NCBI RefSeq assembly: GCF_023093535.1
Contig: NZ_CP095757.1
Span: 1,054,001 to 1,118,000 of the forward strand
Direction of reading: 5' to 3'
Source of the DNA: Halovivax limisalsi
Lineage (GTDB): Archaea; Halobacteriota; Halobacteria; Halobacteriales; Natrialbaceae
Length of the DNA stretch: 64,000 bases
Positions 44,007 to 53,609 of this stretch are shown here, one piece after another (positions within the stretch are counted from its first letter, which is position 1; every line of letters begins with the position of its first letter). The notes under the pieces are model-generated. The model had not been told where the DNA came from. It was given only the letters and a program-made list of their open reading frames with translations, and did no database searches. The position numbers were made by a program, and so were the translations under genes.

Positions 44007-45158
44007 ATGGACGTAGTCGTCGTCGGTGGTGGAATCGTCGGGCTCTCGGCGGCGTACCATCTGGCCGAACGTGATACATCCGTGATGCTTGTCGAACAGG
44101 GCCCCCTCGGTGCGGGGAGCACGGCCCGCTCGGCCGGCGGCATCCGATCGCAGTTTTCCACCGCGGTCAACGTCTCCCTCTCGCTGGCCAGCAAGCCCGT
44201 CTGGCGCTCGTTCGAGGAGCGCTTCGGCGTCGACATCGAGTACCGGCGGAACGGCTACCTGTTTCTCGCCCGGACCGAACCGGCCGCCGAACGGTTCCGC
44301 GAGAACGTCGCGATGCAGCGCGAGCTCGGGGCCGAGAGCGAATTTCTCGCGCCGGCGGAGGCGACCGAACACTGTCCCGGCCTGGAGCCGGAACACTTCG
44401 TCGGCGCGACGTACAACCCCGACGACGGGGTCGCCGACCCCAACCTGGCGGTGCAGGGCTACGCTGCGGGCGCCCGCGAGGGCGGTGTCGAGATCCGCAC
44501 GGGAACGACGGTCACCGACGTCCTCGTCGACGACGGGCGGGTCGTCGGCGTCGAGGTCGAGGGGGACGAGCGCCTCGAGGTTGACTACGTCGTCAACGCC
44601 GCGGGCGCGTGGGCGGGCCGCTTCGGCGAACTCGCGGGCGCCGACATCCCGATCTCGCCGCGTCGCCGACAGGTCGCCGTCGTCGAACCGTCGTCGCCGG
44701 TCCCCGAGACCGACCCGCTGACGATCGACCTCGAAACGGGGTCGTACTTCCGCCCGGAGCGCGAGGGCATCGCGCTCGTCGGCGGGCACTTCGGGAGCGA
44801 CGATCCGGCCGTCGACCCCGATCGATTCGACGAAGACATGGACCTCGAGTGGGCCGCCTACGCCGTCGAGCAGGCGGCCGACTACACCACGTACTTCGGG
44901 CCGGACACCCGGATCAGACGCGGCTGGGCGGGATTGTACGGCGTCACCCCGGACCACCACCCGGTCATCGAGGAGACCCGCCCCGGCTTCGTCACCGCGG
45001 CCGGCTTCTCGGGCCACGGGTTCCAGCACGCCCCCGCGACGGGCCGGATCGTCGCGGAGATCGTCCTCGACGGCGAGCCCTCCCTCGTCGACGTCTCGAT
45101 GCTCGACGCCGCCCGGTTCGAGCGCGAGGAACACTTCGCCGAGCACAACGTGGCCTGA
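44007..45158 (+). CDS. FAD-dependent amine oxidase (sarcosine/glycine oxidase-like)
   Basis: This 383-residue DAO-family flavoprotein begins MDVVVVGGGIVGLSAAYHLAE, the FAD-binding motif, followed by TARSAGGIRSQF, the region near the covalent flavin or active site in sarcosine oxidase beta subunits. Later parts are DYVVNAAGAWAGRFGELAG, an internal YFRPEREGIALVGG strand and the ending RRGWAGLYGVTPDHHPVIEE...GFSGHGFQHAPATGRIVAE. It probably oxidises an N-methyl or D-amino acid, releasing peroxide or passing electrons on. No partner subunit genes are adjacent, so it may act alone. Confidence 0.87.
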   Translation: MDVVVVGGGIVGLSAAYHLAERDTSVMLVEQGPLGAGSTARSAGGIRSQFSTAVNVSLSLASKPVWRSFEERFGVDIEYRRNGYLFLARTEPAAERFRENVAMQRELGAESEFLAPAEATEHCPGLEPEHFVGATYNPDDGVADPNLAVQGYAAGAREGGVEIRTGTTVTDVLVDDGRVVGVEVEGDERLEVDYVVNAAGAWAGRFGELAGADIPISPRRRQVAVVEPSSPVPETDPLTIDLETGSYFRPEREGIALVGGHFGSDDPAVDPDRFDEDMDLEWAAYAVEQAADYTTYFGPDTRIRRGWAGLYGVTPDHHPVIEETRPGFVTAAGFSGHGFQHAPATGRIVAEIVLDGEPSLVDVSMLDAARFEREEHFAEHNVA

Positions 45159-45271
45159 GCGGTCCAACGGCGCCGTTCGGGGCAGCCGCCGGGAGCGCCC
45201 GCCGGACCCCGTCACCGGCCTCGATGGCCGGCCGGGAAAGCGGTTTTCTGGATCACGATCGAACGATCGGT

Positions 45272-45442
45272 ATGAGCCCGGCCTGCGCGTACTGCGATAG
45301 CGAAGTCGACCGGCACCAGCCCGTCTTCGTTCGAGACGGGGCGAGTAGCGAGCCTGACCCGTTTTGCAACTACGCCTGTCTGGTCGCCCACATCGAGGCG
45401 AACGAACTCACCTACGGGGCCGCCTGCGAGTGGAATCCGTAG
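45272..45442 (+). CDS. Small zinc-finger protein
   Basis: This 56-residue protein has ligands C5-x2-C8 (CAYC) and C32-x3-C36 (CNYAC), with H40 and other residues possible. The pattern recalls treble-clef or MYM-like small zinc proteins common in haloarchaea. It lies about 110 nt after the amine oxidase gene and may follow it in the same transcript. The function is unknown. Confidence 0.72.
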   Translation: MSPACAYCDSEVDRHQPVFVRDGASSEPDPFCNYACLVAHIEANELTYGAACEWNP

Positions 45443-45515
45443 GCTGAAACGAGTCCCCGTAGTCAATCGAGCGCGTGGAAACTGGAGGCGACCACCCGAC
45501 GCGCCCCGGCGGTCG

Positions 45516-46289
45516 TCACCGGACGGTCGCCCAGAACCGGAGGTTGCGCGGGACCGACGCCGGCAGGTCAGCCCGGTCGCTCTCGAGCGGGTCGTCGTCG
45601 TGCTCCTCGGGGTCGTCGCTCCCGGGTTCGAGGAGCCGTTCCACCGCGAAGCCGGCGTCGACGAGCGCGTTGTGGAGGTCGGCGATCGTTCGGTCGTAGA
45701 CGACCATGTCGACGTCGTAGGCCTCGTCGATCGCGATCGTTCGGCGATCGGTCCCGTGGTAGCTGCGGACGAGTTCCCGGTTCTCGGGGTCGAACAGTTC
45801 GGAGAACGGGTGCGGGACGTCGAGGACGAGGACGCCCTCGTCCCGGAGGACGCGCCCGGCCTCTTTCAAACAGGCCTCGAGGTCCTCGACCATCTGGTAG
45901 ACCCAGCCCGAGAAGGCTGCGTCGAAGGAGCCCTCGGCCAGCGGGACGGCCGTCACGTCGCCGGTGACGAATTCCGCCTCGACGCCGTAGTGATCCCGCA
46001 GGTGACGCGCGTGGGCGAGTTGCTCGCCCGAGAAGTCGACGCCGACGACGGTGTCGGCCCCGTGGAGCGCCGCCCCGACGCTGCCCTGGCCGCCGCCGCA
46101 GCCGAGCTCGACGAAATCGATCCCCTCGACGGTCGGCAGGATGTCGGGGTGGCTGCCACCCGGAGCGTCCTCGGCGAACGGGCAGGGCGCCGGCGGCGCC
46201 TCGCCATCGGCCGTGTCGGCGTTCCACAGCGCCTGAAAGTCCTCGCTCCAGGCGTCCCAGAGTCGCCGGTTCGTCGTCCGGTCGTCCAT
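45516..46289 (-). CDS. Class I SAM-dependent methyltransferase
   Basis: This 257-residue enzyme has a Rossmann methyltransferase core: motif I FVELGCGGGQGSVGAALHG, the acidic residue after strand 2 in VVGVDFSGEQLAHA, motif II-like FVTGDVTAVPL, and motif III EAGRVLRDEGVLVLDVPHP. A small N-terminal helix region (NRRLWDAWSEDFQALWNAD) precedes it. This layout is of the UbiE/Methyltransf_11 type, acting on small molecules. The substrate is unknown, and no biosynthetic genes adjoin it. Confidence 0.87.
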   Translation of the reverse strand: MDDRTTNRRLWDAWSEDFQALWNADTADGEAPPAPCPFAEDAPGGSHPDILPTVEGIDFVELGCGGGQGSVGAALHGADTVVGVDFSGEQLAHARHLRDHYGVEAEFVTGDVTAVPLAEGSFDAAFSGWVYQMVEDLEACLKEAGRVLRDEGVLVLDVPHPFSELFDPENRELVRSYHGTDRRTIAIDEAYDVDMVVYDRTIADLHNALVDAGFAVERLLEPGSDDPEEHDDDPLESDRADLPASVPRNLRFWATVR

Positions 46290-46415
46290 GGATAGGTAGC
46301 CGATATGATATCACTGGGTGTTAAATCTCCCGAACCCGATCACCGGACGGCGATCGCGGCGTGGACAGCGGGCTGGACGCTCTCGATAGGCCGTCCGTCT
46401 CACTGCACGGGTTCC

Positions 46416-48554
46416 TTACTCGGCGGATTCATCCTGCTCGACGCCGGGATCGTGCGCCTCGAACCAGTCGGTCAGCGTCTCGAGGCGGTGGGCGTGTCGA
46501 CCGGGCCGGGAGATGCCGTGGTGTTCGTCCTGGTAGACGACGAGTTTCGCCTCGACGCCGGCGCGTTTCGCGCTGACGTAGAGCTGCTCGGCCTGCGAGG
46601 GCGGACAGCGCCAGTCGTTCTCGCCCGCCGTGACCAGGAGCGGGGTGTTCACCCGGTCGACGTCCTGAACGCTCGAGATTCGGCGGTAGCCCTCTGCGTT
46701 CTCCCACGGGACGCCCAGGTCGTTGACGTACCACTGGTGCATGTCCGCGGGGCCGAAGTTGGCCTGAAAGTCGTAGATGCCGTGTTCCGGCGCCGCCGCG
46801 GCGAAGCGATCGTCCCGCGTAACGACGTAGAGCGTGTTGATGGCGCCCTGGGAGAAGCCGCCGACGAACAGTCGGTCGGGGTCGGCCCAGCCGCGCTCGA
46901 CGAGGGTGGAGACGCCCGAGAGAATGTCGTCGGCCTCGCGCGGACCCCACTCGCCGCGGATGCACTCGGAGAACGATCGGCCGTAGGAGGTCGAGCCGCG
47001 GTAGTTGACGTTCAGGACGGCGTAGCCCCGGCCGGTCCAGTAGGCGTAGTCGAACCGGAACGCCGGCGCGTCGTAGGCGGTCGGCCCGCCGTGGACGTAG
47101 CAGATCAGCGGGAGGGCGTCCGCCTCGTCGTGGTCGTCGGACTCGAACGATCCGGGCAGGTAGACCTGGCCCTCGACGGTCTCGCCGTCGTCGTTCTCGT
47201 ACGTGATACGTTCGAACGACGGGAGCGCGGCACCTTCGAGCAGCGCGTCGTTGCACGCGCTCAGTCGCGTCGGCTCGACGCCCGAATCGAGGTCGGCCGT
47301 CGGGAGGCCGAAGACGTCCGGCCCCTCGCTCGGGTGGCTGCAGACGACGGCGGTCGTCTCCGGCGTGGCGTCGAACCCCGTCACCGTGCGGTCGTCGCCC
47401 TGCGCCTCGAAGATCCGCTCCGGGTCGTCGGTCTCCGCGTCGAGTCTGACGAGCCGGGTCCGGCCTTCGTCCCCGACCGGCGCGACGAGTTCGCCCTCGC
47501 CGACCCACTCCGGGGCGCCGGCCCGCGCGACCGTCCGGTCGAGCGAGGCCGAGACCGACCGCGTCTCGCCCGCCTCCGCGTCCGCGACGTGGACCTCCGC
47601 CGGGTGGTACGTGTTCGTCGCGTGCGCGGCGACGTACGCGAGGCGGGTGCCGTCGGGCGACCACCGGAGCACCGCCGCGGTGAGCGCACCCTCGGTCAGC
47701 GTCCGGTGATCGTCCCCCTCGGGCGAGATGGTGTGGACGTCGAGGGCGTAGGTCTCGTCCGGCTCGTCGTCGCCCGCGTAGGAGGCGAAGGCGATGCGGT
47801 CGTCCGGACCCCACGCCGGCTGGAGACCGAAATACGGTTCGCGAGCGCCGCGACCTACCGCGTCGTCGAGTCGCCTCGCGGCGTCGCGCGCGACGCCGCG
47901 TCCTTCGGCGTCGAGGACGAACAGGTAGGTCTCGACGCCGTCGAGGTACCCGGCTCCGTCCCGTTTGTGCTGCGTTCGCGTCACCTCGTACGGTTCGTTC
48001 TCCTCGCGGACGCCCGCGAGGTAGTCCCGCTGGTCGTCGGTCGGATCGCGCGCGGAGACGACGAGGCGCTCGCCCGCGGGGCTCCAGTCGAACTCGCGGA
48101 CGCCCTCGTCGAAATCGGTGATCTGTCGGGCGTCACCGCCGCGTGCGAGATCGAACGCCCAGACCTGGGGCGTCGGCTCGTCGGCCTCGGACCCATCACC
48201 GTCGTCCGCATCCGGTGACTCCGTCTCGCCCTCGTCCTCGTCTCCGGTCGAATCGTCCTCGTCTCCGTCGCTCGATCCGACCGCGAGTTCGACGTCCCGG
48301 TCACGGGTCGCGAGAAACGCCAGTCGCTCGCCTCCTGGCCCCCACGCGGGCGACTCCGCGTTCGCCACGCTGGTGAGTCGGTGCGGGTCTCGGCTCCCGT
48401 CCGTCGGGGCGACGAACAGCGACCGGCGGTACTCGTCCGCGTCGGGATCGGCTTCGGAGACGACGTACGCGACGCGGGCGCCCTCCGGCGAGAGCGCCAC
48501 GTCCGACGGCCGCCGGAGGGCGTTGAGATCCTCGAGGTCGAGCGCTTCAGACAT
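46416..48554 (-). CDS. S9 family peptidase (acylaminoacyl peptidase-like)
   Basis: This 712-residue serine peptidase has an N-terminal beta-propeller (about 1-440) and a C-terminal alpha/beta-hydrolase (about 450-700). Propeller elements include GARVAYVVSEADPDADEYRR, LAFLATRDRDVEL and FDWSPAGERLVVSARDP, with an Asp/Glu-rich insertion near 90-120. The catalytic serine is S568 in GGFSQGA; Asp near 647 (TAGENDWRCP) and His near 678 (DEHHGISRPGRH) complete the triad. Such enzymes cut short peptides in the cytoplasm. No signal peptide is present. Confidence 0.92.
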   Translation of the reverse strand: MSEALDLEDLNALRRPSDVALSPEGARVAYVVSEADPDADEYRRSLFVAPTDGSRDPHRLTSVANAESPAWGPGGERLAFLATRDRDVELAVGSSDGDEDDSTGDEDEGETESPDADDGDGSEADEPTPQVWAFDLARGGDARQITDFDEGVREFDWSPAGERLVVSARDPTDDQRDYLAGVREENEPYEVTRTQHKRDGAGYLDGVETYLFVLDAEGRGVARDAARRLDDAVGRGAREPYFGLQPAWGPDDRIAFASYAGDDEPDETYALDVHTISPEGDDHRTLTEGALTAAVLRWSPDGTRLAYVAAHATNTYHPAEVHVADAEAGETRSVSASLDRTVARAGAPEWVGEGELVAPVGDEGRTRLVRLDAETDDPERIFEAQGDDRTVTGFDATPETTAVVCSHPSEGPDVFGLPTADLDSGVEPTRLSACNDALLEGAALPSFERITYENDDGETVEGQVYLPGSFESDDHDEADALPLICYVHGGPTAYDAPAFRFDYAYWTGRGYAVLNVNYRGSTSYGRSFSECIRGEWGPREADDILSGVSTLVERGWADPDRLFVGGFSQGAINTLYVVTRDDRFAAAAPEHGIYDFQANFGPADMHQWYVNDLGVPWENAEGYRRISSVQDVDRVNTPLLVTAGENDWRCPPSQAEQLYVSAKRAGVEAKLVVYQDEHHGISRPGRHAHRLETLTDWFEAHDPGVEQDESAE

Positions 48555-48639
48555 ACTCCGTTCTCACGCGAGCAGCACTTCTGTATTCCGGGCGCGATGG
48601 GTCGGCGGCGGTCGAGCGACCGCGTGACCGAACGGTCTA

Positions 48640-49428
48640 CTACCCGCCGTAGTCGGTGCCGTCGTCGGAGGTATTCCCGCTCGCGGTGTCGTTCTCGTCG
48701 CCACCGCCACCATCGGATCCGCCGGCCGTCTCGTTGCCACCGGCACCGTCGCTCCGGTTGCCGTCGGCGGTTCCGCCGTCCCGTTCGTCGGTCTCGTCGA
48801 CCGCGTCACCGTCGTGCTCGTGTTGCAGGGCCGCGGCGACGTCCTCGGCCGACGTGAGCTGACCGCGGATCTCGCCGGCGGGGTATTCCTCCGTGTGGAC
48901 GTTCACGTAGGCACCGCCGCCCTCGATCGCTTCGAGGAGCGCGTCCATCGTTCCGCCCTCGACCGCGTCGGTGAGGTGCTCCTCGGTGAACGTCCCGGTG
49001 GCGAGGACGCCGTCGAAGCGCCCCTCCTGGAGTTCGGGTTCGGTCGCCTCCGGATCGGGATAGAGCCAGACGGCGACCGGCCCGTTTTCGCCCGCTCCGC
49101 CGAGGTGGATGTGGGCCTGCGTCACGTCCTCGATCGCGGAGACGAGCAGGGCGTACTCCATCTCGCTGCCGTCCTCGCTCAGGCTGAACGCGGCCCCGCC
49201 GGCCGCCTCGGTGTCGACGTCCTCGGTCTGCTGGCCGCCCGTCGCGGCCGCGAGGAAGAGGCCGCCGCTCCCGTCGTCGCCGTCGTGTGAGTCGGCGCTC
49301 GCGACCCCCGACCCGAGCCCCAGCGCGCTCGCACCGGCCAGCGCCAGTACGCTGCGTCGGTCGACGCCGAAGTCGTTCGTTCTCGACCCGTCCGTTGGGC
49401 GTTCGTCTGCTGCGGTGTGTGCTGTCAT
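48640..49428 (-). CDS. Tat-exported CHRD domain protein
   Basis: This 262-residue protein has a Tat signal (DRRSVLALAGASALGLGSGVASA, about 23-46). A CHRD domain follows at about 55-190, with EYALLVSAIEDVTQAHIHLGGAGENGPVAVWLYP and the ending AYVNVHTEEYPAGEIRGQL. The C-terminal 60 residues are a Gly/Asp/Asn-rich flexible tail. CHRD domains occur in extracellular proteins, and their ligand is not settled. GGGGAG just before the ATG at 49428 may be a ribosome-binding site. Confidence 0.88.
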   Translation of the reverse strand: MTAHTAADERPTDGSRTNDFGVDRRSVLALAGASALGLGSGVASADSHDGDDGSGGLFLAAATGGQQTEDVDTEAAGGAAFSLSEDGSEMEYALLVSAIEDVTQAHIHLGGAGENGPVAVWLYPDPEATEPELQEGRFDGVLATGTFTEEHLTDAVEGGTMDALLEAIEGGGAYVNVHTEEYPAGEIRGQLTSAEDVAAALQHEHDGDAVDETDERDGGTADGNRSDGAGGNETAGGSDGGGGDENDTASGNTSDDGTDYGG

Positions 49429-49706
49429 GTTCTCTCCCCGACGATCTGTGGTGTGCAGACGAGTAAAACGACGCCCGACCGTTCCACGGTGGCCGTCGAT
49501 CGTTTCGCGGTAAATGTCCGACTGGGACCACGAGGACGAACCCCAGAGACCGTCCGGGCCACTGACGGTCCAGCGATGCCGCGCCGAGCCGCCGCGGCTG
49601 ACCGTCGCCGCCGGCGAACGACGCGGTAATTCCGCCATTGTCGGGAGCAAGCGATCGATTGGCACGGATAAGGCCGGATTATCCCGCGTCGACCTGCCGC
49701 GGCCGA

Positions 49707-50135
49707 TCACGCCTCCGGAATCACGGTCACGGGCACCTCCGACCGACGGATCGTCGTCTCCGCGACGCTCCCGAGCATGAGCCGTTCGATGCCGCTACGG
49801 CCGTGACAGCCCATGACCACCTGATCGACGTCGTCCGCCGCGACGCGGTCGACGATCTCGTGTCCCGGCCGCCCGTAGCGCCACTCGGTCTCGATCGCGG
49901 CGTCGTACTCGGCGGCGATCGCCCGCGCCTCGTCGAACCGTTCGCCCGCGATGGCCGCCGCGCGGTCGCGCCACTCGCGTCGCGCGTCGTCGCTGCCGGC
50001 GTCCGTGTGCGCGGCGAACGGTTCGACGACGTACAGGACCTCGACGGTGGCGTCGGGAAACGTCTCGAATGCGTAGCGAAGCGCCTCGGCCGCGGCGGCG
50101 CTCCCGTCGTACGGAACGAGAAGGCGGTCGACCAT
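49707..50135 (-). CDS. Universal stress protein (UspA family)
   Basis: This 142-residue single-domain Usp has the opening MVDRLLVPYDGSAAAAEALRYA and the ATP-binding signature GCHGRSGIERLMLGSVAETTIRRS (G-x2-G-x9-GS). Family members respond to stress or starvation, and many bind ATP. The length is standard. The start is the ATG at 50135; 18 more codons upstream lack family character. Confidence 0.93.
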   Translation of the reverse strand: MVDRLLVPYDGSAAAAEALRYAFETFPDATVEVLYVVEPFAAHTDAGSDDARREWRDRAAAIAGERFDEARAIAAEYDAAIETEWRYGRPGHEIVDRVAADDVDQVVMGCHGRSGIERLMLGSVAETTIRRSEVPVTVIPEA

Positions 50136-50273
50136 AGGGGCTATTGGGGGTCGACGATATAGTAGTGCTGGGACCGCCGTCGAGGCCACGGGTCCGTTGT
50201 ATCGCGTTACTCCGTTCGTCTTCCGCTCTGGTTCGCCCCGAACCGCCAGCTCCCAGCGTGGTTCCGGATAGCG

Positions 50274-51212
50274 TTAGTTTCCGACTGAGGGTTCCTCGGC
50301 GCCCGGGCAAACGACCCAGACGTGACTGATGTCGGCGTCCGGTTGGCCCGACTCGGAGCGGTCGACTTTCGTCACGTCGAACTCGCCGGATACCGAACTG
50401 TGCTGTTGTTCCTGCACGTTACCGCCGAAGACGTAGACGTCGACCGCGAACGGGGCGGAGAACGCCGCACCCGTCTCGTCGCCGGCGACGAACTCGACGC
50501 CGTGGGTTTCCGACGGATCCCACGACCCGTCTCCGATATCGTACTTGATCTCGAGGCCGTCCGGACACGTTTCGCCGTCGTCACCATCATCTCCGTCGTC
50601 GCCGTCATCTCCGTCGTCACCGCCATCGCCGTCGTCGCTACAGTCGCCGTCGACGTCGGCGACGATGGTGACGTCGTTGTCGAGCGCGTCGAGGAGCATA
50701 TCGCCCTCCTCGAGGCCGTAGCTCTTGGTGCGGATGCCGACGCAGATGCACTCGCCGACGTCGAGCGCGACGGCGTTACCCTCGCCGACGATCGAGGCCT
50801 CGTCGTCGGCGCCGAGGTAGAATTCGACGCGGCGGTCGCCCTCGTACGTGGGCCAGTTATCGTCGTCCTGGATCCAGATGCAGGCCGATTCCTTGCCCTG
50901 GTTACAGATCTGGAAGACGTTGTGGAACCAACTCGTGGAATTCGAGTTGATTCCGGCACCCAGCGGGGTCGAGTCCCGCGTGGGGTTGTCCTCGTCCATG
51001 TAGATCTTGAGGTGGCCGTTGTCGTCGAGGTGGGCGTAACTGCCGTTTGGCGAGTCACACTTGTCCAATCCGAGGTAGGCGTCCGGGTCCTCCGCGACGG
51101 CGATGGAGACGGCTCGGTCCGATTCGACGCGACTGAACGCGCCCGATCCGACGATGGCGCTTCCGCCGAGGGAAGCAGAGCCGGCGCCGATCAGGAAATT
51201 TCGTCGTTTCAT
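50274..51212 (-). CDS. DUF1102 surface protein
   Basis: This 312-residue exported protein has an RR-containing signal (MKRRNFLIGAGSASLGGSAIVG) followed by GSGAFSRVESDRAVSIAVAED, the hallmark of DUF1102 proteins of haloarchaea. The domain continues to about residue 190. An Asp/Gly run (about 193-215, DDGD repeats) separates it from a C-terminal beta-rich domain (DGLEIKYDIGDGSWDPSETHGVEFVAGDE...) with a CP..C pair. It is probably part of the cell-surface layer or attached to it. AT-rich sequence at 51290-51300 (GAATATAACG) could be the promoter, giving a leader of about 60 nt. Confidence 0.82.
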   Translation of the reverse strand: MKRRNFLIGAGSASLGGSAIVGSGAFSRVESDRAVSIAVAEDPDAYLGLDKCDSPNGSYAHLDDNGHLKIYMDEDNPTRDSTPLGAGINSNSTSWFHNVFQICNQGKESACIWIQDDDNWPTYEGDRRVEFYLGADDEASIVGEGNAVALDVGECICVGIRTKSYGLEEGDMLLDALDNDVTIVADVDGDCSDDGDGGDDGDDGDDGDDGDDGETCPDGLEIKYDIGDGSWDPSETHGVEFVAGDETGAAFSAPFAVDVYVFGGNVQEQQHSSVSGEFDVTKVDRSESGQPDADISHVWVVCPGAEEPSVGN

Positions 51213-51814
51213 GGATACACTCCGACACGGCCGATTACCGAATCGACTGCTCGGTGCCGTGCCAGATGATTTATTGAGATACAGGACTGAATATAACGTC
51301 AGGAGTTGGTACGCAACAACCACCCCGTACGACCGTTCTGGGTGCGTCAACCGATCGAACCCGGCGTACCTATCGGTCGTTGCTGGTTGTCTTTGGACGG
51401 TAAACGACGCGTTAGATCGGCCGTCCCTCACGACCGTAACTCCACGATGGCGCCGGTATCGTTCCGCCGTACGCTCAGAAACTTCGGTTTTCGAGCCAGG
51501 AAACGGACGGACAACTGCTAATCGGTCGCGATTACTGATAACGATCTGGTGTCGGGCACGATACGACCGTGATATTGGAACGTGTAACATTCCACAATCC
51601 TTCGAGCTATCGCTACGCGCGCGATCGTCACCTCGGCGTGCGTAGCCCCGAACGGACGCTACTGGACGAATCGCCGAACAGGAACGCTCGGTAAGTCGGT
51701 CGCACGGGCACACTCCACGCCGACGATACCCCGCGCCGGTCGAACCCGTCACTACCGCTGGAGACGTCGCCAGCGAGACGGAGCCGTTAACACGAATCGG
51801 ACGAACGAGCGACT
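51213..51814. other. Divergent intergenic region without recognised genes
   Basis: In 602 nt between the DUF1102 and APH-type genes no frame with haloarchaeal protein character was seen. The stretch is less GC-rich than genes here, and TATA-like GAATATAACG lies near 51290. Nothing else stands out. Confidence 0.5.
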
Positions 51815-52899
51815 ATGACGGTCTCAGCTGCCGAACGGTCCGCGATCGCCTCGGTTCTCGCCCGCGAGGCCGGCGTCGCGGTGACCGGGGCGACCCTGTT
51901 ACACGACGGGCTCAATCGATCCGTCGCCGTCTCGACGGCCGAGACCGAACGGGCTTACGTGGTGCGCATCACCGGTTCGGTTCGCGATCGCGAGACGTTC
52001 AACTCGATCGAACGGGAGTACGCCGTCCTGCAGGCGCTCGAGACGACATCGATTCGTGCGCCGGCCCCCGTCGCGATCTGCCCGGACGAGTCGCTCCTCG
52101 GCGATCCGGTTCTGGTGATGACGCACCTCGACGGCGAGCCGATTCCGCTCGGAACCGACCTTCCGGAACGCTACCGTCGGCCGGCGGCCCGCGAGCGCTT
52201 CGCCGTGGGTCTCGTCGAGACGCTCGCGGCGCTCCACGCGGTCGACGTCGAGCCATTCGTCGAGGTCTGCGATCGGCGCCCGCTCCGGGACCAGATCGAC
52301 CGCATCGTCGAGCAGTTCGAGGACGCCTCGCGTGCGACCGGCAAGGACTGGCCGCGCCTGCGACGCGTGGCCGAGTGGCTTCGCGCCAACGCGCCGGCCG
52401 AGGCCGAGTCGGCGCTCGTCCACGGGGACTTCCGCCCTGGAAATCTGCTCGTGACGGGCGAGGACCCCGAAATCGCCGGCGTCCTCGACTGGGAGACGGC
52501 GTTCGTGGGCGATCCGCTGGTCGAACTCGGTTACCTTCTGCTCCGGTGGCGGGACGACGGCGATCCGACCGTCCCGATCGAACTCGTTCGGACCGACCCC
52601 CTGGACGCGGGGGTCCGCGCCGACCTCGAATCGATGAACCAGCGGGGCCTCGCACCGTACGCGAGCGATCCCGGCAGCCCCAGTCGGCGAGAACTGGTTC
52701 GACGCTACGAGGCGGCCGCCGGATGCGCGTTCGAGAACGAACGGTTCTATCGGGCGTTCGCGGCGTTCATCCTCGCGACCGTCTGGGCGATCTGTACCGG
52801 CTGCAGGTCGACGCCGGCGAACCGACGCGTCGCGGCCCGTACATCGAGTACCTCTCCGTGGTCGCGATGCAGATCGTCGACGGCGAACTCGGGCTATAG
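51815..52899 (+). pseudogene. APH-type phosphotransferase gene with a late frameshift
   Basis: The first 325 residues encode an aminoglycoside-phosphotransferase-fold kinase. The opening is LAREAGVAVTGATLLHDGLNRSVAVST, the hinge region DPVLVMTHLDGEPIPLG, the catalytic loop H203-G-D205-FRPG-N210 and the metal-binding VLDWETAFVGDP. At about 52786-52790 one base is missing. The correct ending, DLYRLQVDAGEPTRRGPYIEYLSVVAMQIVDGELGL, lies in the next frame and stops at 52899. Uncorrected, the frame runs to 54214 through unrelated sequence. The intact protein would have about 361 residues. Relatives phosphorylate varied small molecules; resistance is not implied. Confidence 0.75.
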
Positions 52900-53103
52900 T
52901 CCCCGTCCGCTGGCGCCGTCTAGCCGAACTCAGTCCCGTACGACGGGGAGTACGTGTTTAGAGAGGTCGGCTGCACGGGGTCGCGCTTCGTGGCTGACTA
53001 CGTTACACCCTCTCACACGGTGGGCGGCCCGCACCTCACCACTCTCGCCCTCAGCGGTTTGTCGCGTTCGCGCCCCGGTTACTCTTAGAGGCTGTCCAGG
53101 TTC

Positions 53104-53484
53104 ATGCCAACCAAGACGACGGTGTCGCTCGCACGAACGACGCGCATGGCCAGGGTCGAAACCGTCCTCTCGTCGATCTTCAGCACGATTCCAGAACTCC
53201 ACTCGGGCCAACTGGGCCTCCTCGCCGGCCTCCTGGTGGGACTGTGCTACTGGCACGGCTACCGGCGCGAATCGCTCGGTGTGCTCGCCGCGTGCTACTT
53301 CCTGGCGCTGGGGATCGTTCCCGCCTCGGCGCGCGGGCTGGCGGTCGTCCAGGCCAAGCCCTGGTACTTCTGTTCGCTCCTGCTCGCGACCGCCGTCGTC
53401 GCGATGCTCGGGCGCGCGCTGTGGACGCGGGCGTCGGTCTCCGCGCCGGCGGTTGCGGTCGACGCCGACGGCCGAGAGGTCTGA
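53104..53484 (+). CDS. Hypothetical membrane protein
   Basis: This 126-residue protein has hydrophobic segments at about 42-50 (LGLLAGLLVGLCYW), 57-75 (LGVLAACYFLALGIVP) and 88-104 (YFCSLLLATAVVAMLG), after a polar N-terminal 30 residues. A start at the internal MARVETV is equally plausible. Function is not recognised. It lies 126 nt before another small membrane protein gene. Confidence 0.55.
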   Translation: MPTKTTVSLARTTRMARVETVLSSIFSTIPELHSGQLGLLAGLLVGLCYWHGYRRESLGVLAACYFLALGIVPASARGLAVVQAKPWYFCSLLLATAVVAMLGRALWTRASVSAPAVAVDADGREV

Positions 53485-53609
53485 TCGGCCGGTATCGACG
53501 GACGCGAGGACTGACCGGCCGACACGGAACGGAGTATCGGACGTCGCCGGCCACCCGATCACGCACTCGCGCGCCCGACGTTTTTCGCGATCCGCGTCGA
53601 ACCGACGGT

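Noticed and set aside
50568-50650. Tandem repeats of GTCGTCACCATCATCTCC type within the DUF1102 gene, resembling a repeat array.
   Set aside because: It is the coding sequence of an Asp/Gly linker (DDGD repeats), not a CRISPR or non-coding repeat.
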